Source of the DNA: Terriglobia bacterium
GTDB taxonomy: Bacteria > Acidobacteriota > Terriglobia > Terriglobales > Acidobacteriaceae
DNA: 64,000 nt
Assembly: GCA_020072645.1 (NCBI GenBank)
Contig: JAIQGK010000017.1
Span: 1 to 64,000, forward strand
Reading direction: 5' to 3'
A program made the translations under genes and the position numbers. Below the pieces are notes generated by a model that saw only the letters and a list, made by a program, of their open reading frames with translations, had not been told where the DNA came from and searched no databases. Below, one piece after another: positions 43,958-51,614 of this stretch; within the stretch, counting starts at the first letter, position 1; each line of letters starts with the position of its first letter.

Positions 43958-44773
43958 TCAGTGTTTATCCGGGGCTTTTTCTTGATCTTCTTTTTCCGCC
44001 GCTTCAGCTTTCTTTTTTCTTACCTCGGCTGCCCGGGCGGCCCATTCATCGGATTGCTTGATGTCCGCTTTGAAGTTCTTTTTGCTTCCGCACTCCAGGT
44101 CCGCGCGCAAACGATAGAACTGGTTCATATACGTCATGGCATCGAGGTAATCTTTGCGTAGGGAAATGGCCTTGTTCAGCATCGATATTCCGATATCCAC
44201 CACGGCCAGCGCTTTCGTCCGCACATCCGGGCAGTAGTCGGACAATATCAGCGAATAGTCTGATTCAGCGTCCAGTTTTGCCTTTTCCGCCGTAATCTCG
44301 CTGTTGGCCATTGACCAGTTCGCCACTGCCGCCGCATATAACAAGTCAGGATCAGCGGGATTCAGCGCGATGGCCTTGGCATAGGTTTCTCTTGCTTCGT
44401 CAAAGAGGTTCAACTGCAGTTTCAGGTAGGCCACGCCTTTAAGGGACTCAACGTCAGAAGGATTGCTGCGCAATATTTCGGAATACTGTTCCAGCGCCTT
44501 TGTCGCCAGGACAACATTTTCCGGGGTATCCACTCCGGGCTGAAACACCTGTAAATAGGTTGCTGCCAGATACATCCTCGCCACTGCAAGGTCCGGATCA
44601 TTCGCTACCGCCTGCTCAAAGTGCGCGATCGCATCTTCGTAGTGCGCCTGCCGAAATGCCTGCACGCCTTCATCTACTTCGTTGCGGGCGGCAGCTTTCG
44701 CTTCGTCCTGTGCCACGCCCGCGATGGCCAGGCAGACCAGCAAACCACATGTAAAGAAAAATCTGTAAATCAT
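43958..44773 (-). CDS. Secreted TPR protein, paralogue of 36163-37029
   Basis: 271 aa. Signal peptide to AGVAQ. TPR units at about 30-70 (EGVQAFRQAHYEDAIAHFEQAVANDPDLAVARMYLAATYL) and 85-170 (KALEQYSEILRSNPSDVESLKGVAYLKLQLNLFDEARETYAKAIALNPADPD). The C-terminus is charged and helical (AAEVRKKKAEAAEKEDQEK). Shares full-length architecture with the protein on the other side of the usher-like operon. Periplasmic scaffold of unknown partner. Confidence 0.82.
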   Translation of the reverse strand: MIYRFFFTCGLLVCLAIAGVAQDEAKAAARNEVDEGVQAFRQAHYEDAIAHFEQAVANDPDLAVARMYLAATYLQVFQPGVDTPENVVLATKALEQYSEILRSNPSDVESLKGVAYLKLQLNLFDEARETYAKAIALNPADPDLLYAAAVANWSMANSEITAEKAKLDAESDYSLILSDYCPDVRTKALAVVDIGISMLNKAISLRKDYLDAMTYMNQFYRLRADLECGSKKNFKADIKQSDEWAARAAEVRKKKAEAAEKEDQEKAPDKH

Positions 44774-44833
44774 AGGCCGTGTTTCAATCCTAGCTTAACT
44801 GCTGCCGCTTCCAATCGGGGAAACACTTGTGTT

Positions 44834-45202
44834 TCAAAGAATCGCAATTGGGACCCAATTCATGAAGCCCAGCAGGGCGCATACGACAATCGGAGTTCGT
44901 GCCGCGCCCTTTCCAGCGATCGCTCCAGCCAGGGCCAGCAAAACCAGATAGCCTGCAAAATCTCCTAGAATGTCTTTGGATCTCCAAATGAGCGGGGTTC
45001 CCCCAGCGACGACTCGGCATGAAAGCCAAACGTAGTACATAGCTGCGTTCGCGGAGGCGGCCACAAGCCCAGTCATCGCGAAGCCTCTGCGCCAACCGTT
45101 GGCCAGCGAACGGTTCCTGCGTGACCAAAGCCACCAGGCCAAACCAGCAGATAGCGGTGTGCCTATCAGCGATAACCAGATTATGAAGTAGATCGAGCTC
45201 AT
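44834..45202 (-). CDS. Small polytopic membrane protein, unrecognised
   Basis: 122 aa, with GAGGG upstream of ATG 45202. Four hydrophobic segments (about 4-26, 41-62, 80-98, 103-121). No motif recognised. It is 36 bp downstream of a TetR gene on the same strand and may be in its operon. Confidence 0.65.
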   Translation of the reverse strand: MSSIYFIIWLSLIGTPLSAGLAWWLWSRRNRSLANGWRRGFAMTGLVAASANAAMYYVWLSCRVVAGGTPLIWRSKDILGDFAGYLVLLALAGAIAGKGAARTPIVVCALLGFMNWVPIAIL

Positions 45203-45238
45203 AATTTTTTCCCTCGGAGTTCCTTAATGCGGCCACTC

Positions 45239-45922
45239 TTACGGCGCAATTGTTTCCACCAGCTCCAGAACCGTCTTTCGCACCGGCTTCATCAGCGGCA
45301 ACCCGGAGAGCCGCAGCAAAGTCACCAGCAGTCCCAAACTCTTTTCCATGAGTTTTTGCGTGCGTTGCTGGCTTTCTGAACGGTCATACAGCCAGAACAG
45401 GATCAGCCCCATCTGGTAGAGCCACAGCAAGTAGGGAAGTTGCGGCTTCAGGTCGGCGGGGACCTTTACCTCGCTGCCCTCCAGCGCAATTCGCAGGTGC
45501 TCAATGGCGCGTTGCCGGATCGGCTCCGTCTCATTGCTGAAAGGTGAGAGCGGGTCCTGGCTGTCCGGCGCGTGGCGGAAAAGCGCATCGCAAAACTTGC
45601 GATTCGGGGCCAGCAGCTCAAAGCGTTTCTCCATCACGCGGCGGAGCCGCTCTTTCAATTTCTTCTCCCCGGCAAGGGCCTGCAGGATTTCCTCATGGCT
45701 GCCTTCCTGCATCTCCTGATAAAAAGCCAGCACAATGGCTTCCTTGGACGAGAAGTAATAATAAGCGCCACCCAGCGCCACTCCGGCTTTGGCCGCGATG
45801 TCACGCATGGTGGTCTGTTCAAAACCTTTTTCGCGGAAAAGGTCCATCGCGGCTTCATAAATCCGCCGGCGAGTGTCTTCCGCGCGCGGCGTAGGTCGTG
45901 TTTTCATGGCGGGCACATTCAT
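45239..45922 (-). CDS. TetR-family transcriptional repressor
   Basis: 227 aa from ATG 45922, set by an ATGA overlap with the upstream DCC-family gene. N-terminal HTH: RRRIYEAAMDLFREKGFEQTTMRDIAAKAGVALGGAYYYFSSKEAIVLAFY (about 20-70). The ligand-binding half is helical with a hydrophobic pocket segment (LPYLLWLYQMGLILFWLYDRS). Two GAAC-xx-GTTC palindromes about 1 kb upstream, in front of 46516-46935, are likely operators. Confidence 0.9.
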   Translation of the reverse strand: MNVPAMKTRPTPRAEDTRRRIYEAAMDLFREKGFEQTTMRDIAAKAGVALGGAYYYFSSKEAIVLAFYQEMQEGSHEEILQALAGEKKLKERLRRVMEKRFELLAPNRKFCDALFRHAPDSQDPLSPFSNETEPIRQRAIEHLRIALEGSEVKVPADLKPQLPYLLWLYQMGLILFWLYDRSESQQRTQKLMEKSLGLLVTLLRLSGLPLMKPVRKTVLELVETIAP

Positions 45923-46371
45923 CTTAGATAATCCGATACTGTTCCATCTGGCACGGCACACGGCGTCAGCGGAACTTTTTTAAGTTCGCCCGCTATCTCC
46001 TCCTCTGGCCGATCATTGCTCAGCCAGCGGGAAATAGCGTGGCGGTTTTTGGAAATCATCTCAAAGGCCTGCCGCGCAAATGGCGCAATCATCGGATGCG
46101 CCAGCCGGCAAGCCCACTCGCGATAGTCCTCCAGCGCATACAGCGCCATGATCCACGCGGAATTATTCAGGTAAACCTCGCCTGAATCGCTGATCACCGC
46201 CAAGTCGTTGCCTGACGCTATCTTCTCCAGTTCAGGAAACATCGCGCGGGCTTTTTCAGAGCCAGCCGGGACCATGCACAGTCCCAGCCATGTACGCTGC
46301 ACCAGCAGCCAGTCTTTCAGCCGCTCGCACAGTTCGCATTTCGGATCATATAGTACGTAGAGCTTTTCCAT
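45919..46371 (-). CDS. DCC-family thiol-disulfide oxidoreductase-like protein
   Basis: 150 aa from ATG 46371 (GAGG upstream). The DCC motif LYDPKCELCERLKDWL has a CxxC at 12/15, thioredoxin-fold style, followed by the family's helix pattern NNSAWIMALYALEDYREWACRLAHPMI. PF04134 proteins are predicted oxidoreductases of unknown substrate. Translationally coupled to the TetR gene. Confidence 0.85.
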   Translation of the reverse strand: MEKLYVLYDPKCELCERLKDWLLVQRTWLGLCMVPAGSEKARAMFPELEKIASGNDLAVISDSGEVYLNNSAWIMALYALEDYREWACRLAHPMIAPFARQAFEMISKNRHAISRWLSNDRPEEEIAGELKKVPLTPCAVPDGTVSDYLR

Positions 46372-46515
46372 CACTCACCTCGCGTTTCGGTAGTCGTACG
46401 GACTGTTCAGTGATTCATCGCTTCGCGATGACGTCTGCCTAAAGGCCCGCGATTCGCGAGCGAATCGCTAGACGCTGATACCAGAAGTGGTTCAGTTTTT
46501 AAACTGAACCACTTA

Positions 46516-46935
46516 CTACCGCGGCACCGCCACTTTAAGCACTGCGTCCGGCGCCACCGGAGGACGCCGCGGGCCATTGTGCTGTCCATGCGCGCGTATG
46601 CGGGAAAACACAAACAGGTTGAAGAAGTGCATTCCGCCCAGGACCAGCAGGATAAAGCCGAGCTTATCGCTCAACATCTCAATGGCGGCGCGCGAGCTGG
46701 TGACCGTGGCATTGCTCTTCAGGGCAAGCGTTACAAATCCGATATTGATCAGGTAGAAGCCCACCACCAGCAGGTGGTTCACGGATGCAGCCAGCTCAGC
46801 ATTGCCCTGGAATGCATCCACCAGGAAAATGGCGCCTCGCTTATGCAGTGTGCGTGCCACCCAGACGGTCAGGGCGACGCTGATCAAAAGGTAAACCAGA
46901 TAACTCACCACGATGGTCGTATCGTTGTTGTACAT
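46516..46935 (-). CDS. Polytopic membrane protein under the TetR operators
   Basis: 139 aa from ATG 46935 with GGAGGAG 7 nt upstream. Three hydrophobic segments (about 8-26, 50-72, 87-110), ending in an Arg/Pro-rich tail (RIRAHGQHNGPRRPP). Family not recognised. Two GAAC palindromes directly upstream suggest regulation by the TetR protein encoded 0.6 kb downstream on the same strand. Confidence 0.7.
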   Translation of the reverse strand: MYNNDTTIVVSYLVYLLISVALTVWVARTLHKRGAIFLVDAFQGNAELAASVNHLLVVGFYLINIGFVTLALKSNATVTSSRAAIEMLSDKLGFILLVLGGMHFFNLFVFSRIRAHGQHNGPRRPPVAPDAVLKVAVPR

Positions 46936-46954
46936 ATCTCTGCTCCTCCGAATG

Positions 46955-47025
46955 TATTTGAACGTGTTCAAATACAGCGTAGCCCTGATGTGAGGCGCCG
47001 TCAAGAGAAATTTTGAACATGTTCA
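46955..47025. promoter_or_regulatory. Two GAAC-xx-GTTC palindromes, probable TetR operators
   Basis: Site 1: arms TATTTGAAC (46955-46963) and GTTCAAATA (46966-46974), perfect 9-bp arms. Site 2: TGAACATGTTCA (47014-47025), a perfect 12-bp palindrome. Centres are 55 bp apart, about five helical turns, which fits cooperative binding. They lie just upstream of 46935. Confidence 0.75.
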
Positions 47026-47097
47026 TGTTACTGAAAACAATTGGTTAGAGCGCTTTCTGAGTTGCTGTATCCCACTACACACGTCGTGGTCAGCGAT

Positions 47098-47372
47098 CCA
47101 TCTCACCCCGCGACGCGCTATCCTGAGGTGAGCCACGCGAACTGCAAAGTTTTCGACAAGGTTTTCGCGAACCGAAGGATCGGCTCCGCTGCACCGTAGG
47201 GCTATCCCAAGACTTGCTTTGATGATCGGCTGCCCTGAAGAGCAGCGGAGCAGACCCTTCGCCTTTGCACTCTAAGCATCGAAGGCAAACAGGAGCAATG
47301 CCGGCTCGGCTCAGGGTGGCGTCTCGTGAAGGTAGAAGATTGATCGCCCGGTGAAGCTTCAGATGATCGATC
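47098..47372. repeat. Long dispersed intergenic repeat, copy 2 (inverted)
   Basis: Reverse-complement relative of 8345-8612, with the same blocks in the same order. The rest of the 46.9-47.5 kb gap holds the TetR operators and otherwise nothing recognised. Confidence 0.75.
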
Positions 47373-47472
47373 ACGTGAAAGCAAACCGATATAGGTTCGG
47401 TTGCGATCCGGAGCGGTGGCAGGGATGAAATTAGAGAGCGATCAGATAAAGATAGTGCGGCCTGGTGATTGG

Positions 47473-47754
47473 CTATCCCTTCAAATACTTACCCAGCACT
47501 GAAGCGACTACTCCCAGGCCGACGATGGCAATTGGCCCGTGGTTCTGCTGCAACGCGGCTGCTGAGTTACCGTTTACTGTCACCAGATATGTTCCCCAGC
47601 AAATACCGCCCACGATGGCGATTGCGCCAAGAATTCGTAGAATCGGGCTGCCGGGTTCCTTCTGTGGAGCGCGCGGCGGACGGAAAGCCCCGCGATCTTC
47701 ATAGCCTTCACGCGCGCCTGTGCCCCATTCATCCTGAAAACGTTTCTGAGCCAT
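47473..47754 (-). CDS. Small two-helix membrane protein, unrecognised
   Basis: 93 aa from ATG 47754. A charged N-terminus (FQDEWGTGAREGYEDRGAFRPPR) precedes two membrane helices (about 41-60 and 72-90). No known motif. Confidence 0.6.
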   Translation of the reverse strand: MAQKRFQDEWGTGAREGYEDRGAFRPPRAPQKEPGSPILRILGAIAIVGGICWGTYLVTVNGNSAAALQQNHGPIAIVGLGVVASVLGKYLKG

Positions 47755-47915
47755 GCGCCAAATTTGACTCAAGTCCCGCAAAAATACAACAAGCAAAACT
47801 TCCTAGAACCACTGTTTTAAAGCCCCACGCTTGTAAAGACCACGCGGCTGCACCTGTATGAAACGGTTTGCAAAGCCCCGTTACCGCCTGTGCAATTACA
47901 ATAAACGATTCACTC

Positions 47916-48986
47916 ATGGCCCATTTATTTGATCTGCTTAACCTGCGCGGCGTGGAATTTGCCAACCGCATTGTGGTCTCACCCATGTGCCAGTATTCCT
48001 GCACGGACGGCCTGGCCAACGACTGGCACTTCGTCCACTTAGGCAGCCGAGCCGTGGGACGAGCCGCCGCCGTAATTGCGGAAGCTACGGCCATCACCGC
48101 CGACAGCCGTATCAGCCCGCAGGACCTCGGAATCTGGTCGGACGCGCACATTGAGCCGCTGCGCAGAGTGTTTTCCTTTATTGCCGACCAGGGCTCCGTT
48201 CCGGGTATCCAACTGGCTCACGCCGGCAGAAAGGCAAGCACCAACCAGCCATGGAACGGCGGCAAGCCGATCACTCCGTCCGAGGGAGGCTGGACGCCCA
48301 TTTTCGCGCCCAGCGCGTTAGCTTTTGCCGACGGATACCAGGTTCCGCAAGCTCTCACGATGGCAGAGATTGCGTCGATCATTGAAGCTTTTGCCGCCGC
48401 CGCCCGACGCGCTCTTGCCGCAGGCGCAAAGCTGATCGAATTACACTCCGCGCACGGATACTTGCTGCATTCGTTTCTCTCGCCATTGAGCAACCAGCGT
48501 ACTGACCAATATGGTGGCTCGTTCGCCAATCGCATTCGGATCGTCTGTGAAGTAGTTACAGCCGTAAGAAAAGTCTGGCCGGAACAATATCCTCTATGGG
48601 TGCGCATCTCTGCCACGGACTGGACCGAGGGCGGCTGGACGCCCGAAGAATCGGTTGAGCTGGCAAAGACCCTTAAGCCGCTCGGCGTTGACTTGATCGA
48701 TTGCTCCTCCGGCGGCAACGTGGCCCAGGCAAAAATCCCCGTAGGACCTGGTTATCAGGCGGCATTCGCTGAAAAGATCCGCCGTGAAGCCGGAATTCCA
48801 ACCGGCGCCGTTGGCATGATCACCGATCCGGCCCAGGCCGATCAGATCATCCGCTCCGGCCAGGCGGACGTGGTAATCATGGCGCGTCAGTTCCTGCGCG
48901 ATCCCTACTGGCCGCTTCTGGCGGCACACGCTCTGGGGCAGGAGATCCAATGGCCTTTACAGTATGACCGCGCCAAAAAGAAATGA
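47916..48986 (+). CDS. namA: Old-yellow-enzyme family NADPH dehydrogenase (YqjM type)
   Basis: 356 aa from ATG 47916. FMN-dependent ene reductase: N-terminal LFDLLNLRGVEFANRIVVSPMCQYSC (Cys at the YqjM redox position), WHFVHLGSRAVG, QLAHAGRKAS, IELHSAHGYLLHSFLSPLSNQRTDQYGGS with the catalytic and substrate His/Tyr region, and C-terminal GAVGMITDPAQAD plus DVVIMARQFLRDPYWP. Thermophilic-like/YqjM group by motif and length. It reduces activated C=C bonds, with NADPH as usual donor. Monocistronic. Confidence 0.94.
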   Translation: MAHLFDLLNLRGVEFANRIVVSPMCQYSCTDGLANDWHFVHLGSRAVGRAAAVIAEATAITADSRISPQDLGIWSDAHIEPLRRVFSFIADQGSVPGIQLAHAGRKASTNQPWNGGKPITPSEGGWTPIFAPSALAFADGYQVPQALTMAEIASIIEAFAAAARRALAAGAKLIELHSAHGYLLHSFLSPLSNQRTDQYGGSFANRIRIVCEVVTAVRKVWPEQYPLWVRISATDWTEGGWTPEESVELAKTLKPLGVDLIDCSSGGNVAQAKIPVGPGYQAAFAEKIRREAGIPTGAVGMITDPAQADQIIRSGQADVVIMARQFLRDPYWPLLAAHALGQEIQWPLQYDRAKKK

Positions 48987-48999
48987 AATCGACAAAAAC

Positions 49000-49161
49000 C
49001 CTTACCACGGATGAATACTGATCTGCACGGATTTCCAATTGATTAGGGTTGCGTACGTGGGCGGATAAAAGTCGGGCGAGATTCAAAGATGGCGGAATCG
49101 CAAACAGTCATCCGCACTGATCAATCCAAATCAGCGTTATGCGTGTTCATCAGTGGTAAGG
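49000..49161. repeat. Third CCACxGAT-type inverted repeat
   Basis: Left arm CCTTACCACGGATGAATACT (49000 on), then ATCTGCACGGATTTCC. Right arm (49108-49161) includes GTCATCCGCACTGATC and GTGTTCATCAGTGGTAAGG. Imperfect pairing. Lies between the OYE and Lrp-type genes, which converge. Confidence 0.6.
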
Positions 49162-49167
49162 TGTTCG

Positions 49168-49680
49168 CTATTTTCGCGGCGATGCCTGCGCAGTCTGAGC
49201 GGCGGGATGCGTTTCTTCCATGCGATCAATGGCGCGCTTTTCCACCGGCGACGACAAAACTATGGAAGTCGACGTTGTGCCAAATGGCGTCAGCCTGTCT
49301 ATGAGCGATTCCAGGTGCTCTACCGAACGCACATGGACTTTCATAATGAAAGAATCCGCTCCCGTGCCGCGATGGCATTCCACTACTTCCGGCGAATTCT
49401 TCACCACCGCCGTGATCCGCGTAAAAACATCGCCCACAACAGACATGCGTATGAAAGCCGTGATTGGCATTCCGACTTTCATTGGATCAACATCGGCGTG
49501 ATAGCCGACAATGATTCCTGCTTCTTCCATGCGCTTTACGCGCTCCACCACGGCCGGCGTTGTGAGACCAACCCGCCGTCCCAGTTCAGCGTAAGAGAGC
49601 CGCCCGTTGATTTGCAGTTCTTGCAGCAGCTTCCAGCCAATCTGGTCAAGCAACTTGTCTGTTCTTAAATTTGTTTCCAT
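49168..49680 (-). CDS. Lrp/AsnC-family transcriptional regulator
   Basis: 170 aa. N-terminal AsnC HTH ([54 protein letters not shown], about 12-65) and a C-terminal RAM/effector domain (about 75-150) with [26 protein letters not shown]. It usually senses amino acids. It is divergent from the nine-gene Ubl operon with a 544-bp gap, so it could act there, but no site was identified. Confidence 0.92.
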   Translation of the reverse strand: METNLRTDKLLDQIGWKLLQELQINGRLSYAELGRRVGLTTPAVVERVKRMEEAGIIVGYHADVDPMKVGMPITAFIRMSVVGDVFTRITAVVKNSPEVVECHRGTGADSFIMKVHVRSVEHLESLIDRLTPFGTTSTSIVLSSPVEKRAIDRMEETHPAAQTAQASPRK

Positions 49681-50224
49681 GTTTTGCCTGACATTATAAG
49701 ACAGATTTTCTTTTTTTTGGCCTTATTTTGGGAATTGAGCAAATAGGATCCGGTTCATCGAAAGATTAGTGATTTCTAATCTTGTTTCGATGGCCTTTTA
49801 TTTAACACGAAAATGCAATTTCTGCCTAATAAAAAGTTGTTTGGCTGGAGATCCGCCATTCCCCGGCGTCAGCGCTCTTAACTTCAGCTTCGCCCGAGTA
49901 GAAACCTCCTGAATGAACTGAAACGTCGCCCCTTTGCGAAAGCACATTCCAAAATCCTGCGTCCCGGTTTTCTGAAGTCGCGGAAGCTTGGCTGCTTTCC
50001 TAAGTATTGGAATGCTCAGCGCAGCCCCTTCTAGCTATGGAAGGGCGTGGTTGTTAAGGCATTCCGCTGAATCGCTGTATGCACCCGCCGATGTACACTA
50101 ATGTACCGATGCCGAGATGGTTTTCCTTGCTTTGGGCCTATAACCAATATAAAAATGATCTACTCAATTGATTTGATACCGCTCGCCGCATTCACTCCCC
50201 CAGGCGTGAGCTAGTTATTTTTCC
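49681..50224. promoter_or_regulatory. Long region upstream of the nine-gene Ubl operon
   Basis: 544 bp with no coding sequence that I can support. It carries the inverted repeat GTACA-CTAA-TGTAC (50093-50106) and a weak promoter candidate, TTGCTT (50127-50132) with TATAAA (50148-50153), spacer only 15 bp. The length and A/T-rich composition near the Lrp-type gene suggest regulatory DNA for both divergent units. Confidence 0.45.
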
Positions 50225-51325
50225 ATGGATCCTATAGTCATCACTAACCAAGAAGTTGCTAAGGCGCAGATTCCAATTCAGGGTGCGCAGGAAGTCCGCC
50301 CCAAAGTGCCGAACCCAGTCCCTTTGTGGACGCGCCTGCTATTTGTTCCGCTGGTTCTCGTGTTGCCGCTGCTGTGCCTTGCTGCTCTGATCATGCGCAT
50401 CGCCACGCGCGGCCAGGCGCCGCGTATCCGGCAGACATGGGCTTCGTATCTTCTTACGTTGCTTATCATTAGCGGCATCTTGTCCACGGTTGCGGCGGTC
50501 TTTACCATTTCACTCGATAGCGTTCCGGTGCCAGATGCCATCAGTTCGTCTCTCTCTGATCTGGACGAGCGTGGCAATTTCCCGTCACTGCCTGCGGGAA
50601 AAGAAATGTCCAGCGTGGAGTTAAGTTCGACGTTGAAGCCTCTGGTGCTTCTGGCTTCGCCTTCTGCCAAGCGCTGGTTCCAGCCGACCGCCGGAGTTTC
50701 CGGCCTTCTGGGCGCGGCCATGATCCTGCATTCTGATTCGCATGGCTACCTGCTGGCGACAGCGCGTCACGTGGCCGATGGTGAAAACTGGCGCACCCGC
50801 ACAGGTCCGCAGAAAGTAATGGTCTCCGTGGGCATGAACGGCTGGGCCTCAGCGCAGGTGGTTGGCCGCCACAAACATCTTGATGTCGCCCTGCTCTGGC
50901 TGGAGCGCCACTATGGCGATGCGGAATTCACCCAGCCCGTTGCGACTTACGGCAGCGTGCAGATGGGCGAGAAGATTTTTGTCATCGGCCATCCAGAAGG
51001 CCTGAATTTTTCCGTGAGCAACGGAATTGTTTCGCGCACGCCGGGCAATGACGTGTTGCAGGTTTCCGCGCCCATTAGCCCCGGCAACAGCGGCGGCCCG
51101 GTCTATGACGAATTTGGCAACCTGCTCGGCATCGTTACCTCCAAGGTAGCGCGCTCCATGGAGCCGGAAGCCGAGAACCTGAACTTCGCGGTGAGCACGG
51201 ACGCTCTGCTGCACGAATCTGACTGGGACTTTGTGGCCGGCGGAAGCGCGCCACGGAACCTGCTCGCGGATTTTGTTCACCAGGCCAAAGTGCGCAAAGT
51301 GCCCATGACCTCGGCTGCCCGATAG
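50225..51325 (+). CDS. Membrane-anchored trypsin-like serine protease heading the Ubl operon
   Basis: 366 aa. Two membrane helices (about 35-58 and 74-96) precede a chymotrypsin-fold domain (about 155-345) with a complete triad: His182 (ATARHVADG), Asp220 (HKHLDVALLW) and Ser289 (SPGNSGGPVYDEFG). This is the HtrA/S1C-like arrangement without a PDZ domain. With two helices, both termini are probably on the same side, and the catalytic side cannot be fixed by eye. It lies 13 bp upstream of the Ubl gene and is the first gene of a coupled run of nine. It may degrade or process modified membrane proteins. Confidence 0.88.
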   Translation: MDPIVITNQEVAKAQIPIQGAQEVRPKVPNPVPLWTRLLFVPLVLVLPLLCLAALIMRIATRGQAPRIRQTWASYLLTLLIISGILSTVAAVFTISLDSVPVPDAISSSLSDLDERGNFPSLPAGKEMSSVELSSTLKPLVLLASPSAKRWFQPTAGVSGLLGAAMILHSDSHGYLLATARHVADGENWRTRTGPQKVMVSVGMNGWASAQVVGRHKHLDVALLWLERHYGDAEFTQPVATYGSVQMGEKIFVIGHPEGLNFSVSNGIVSRTPGNDVLQVSAPISPGNSGGPVYDEFGNLLGIVTSKVARSMEPEAENLNFAVSTDALLHESDWDFVAGGSAPRNLLADFVHQAKVRKVPMTSAAR

Positions 51326-51338
51326 GAAAATCTCAAAC

Positions 51339-51614
51339 ATGGCTAACATAACTGTTACTGTTTACGATTCAACGGAAAACAAGCGCGTGCCGGTGGAGCT
51401 GCCGGATGACGCTCCGGCCAATCGCATCATCGCCGTGCTGGTGGACAAGCTGCAGTTGCCGCAAAACGGCCCAGACGGCGCTCCGCTCAGCTATAAGTTC
51501 CATCACAAAAATTCAGGCCGCCAGATACAGGATTCGCAAACCCTTTCTGACGCTGCCGTAAAAGAAGGCGACATTCTTCGCCTGCAGCCGGAAATCACCG
51601 CAGGAGCACGATGA
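51339..51614 (+). CDS. Ubiquitin-like protein of the membrane Ubl system
   Basis: 91 aa. Beta-grasp pattern: ITVTVYDSTENKRVPVELP (first hairpin), NRIIAVLVDKLQLPQ (helix), LSYKFHHKNSGRQIQDSQTL, then VKEGDILRLQPEITAG as the last strand, like YukD/EsaB and ubiquitin. It ends TAGAR, so it lacks a free Gly-Gly; trimming two residues would expose Gly89. The JAMM protease two genes downstream is the natural candidate. It overlaps the E1 gene by 4 bp, supporting stoichiometric coupling. Confidence 0.85.
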   Translation: MANITVTVYDSTENKRVPVELPDDAPANRIIAVLVDKLQLPQNGPDGAPLSYKFHHKNSGRQIQDSQTLSDAAVKEGDILRLQPEITAGAR

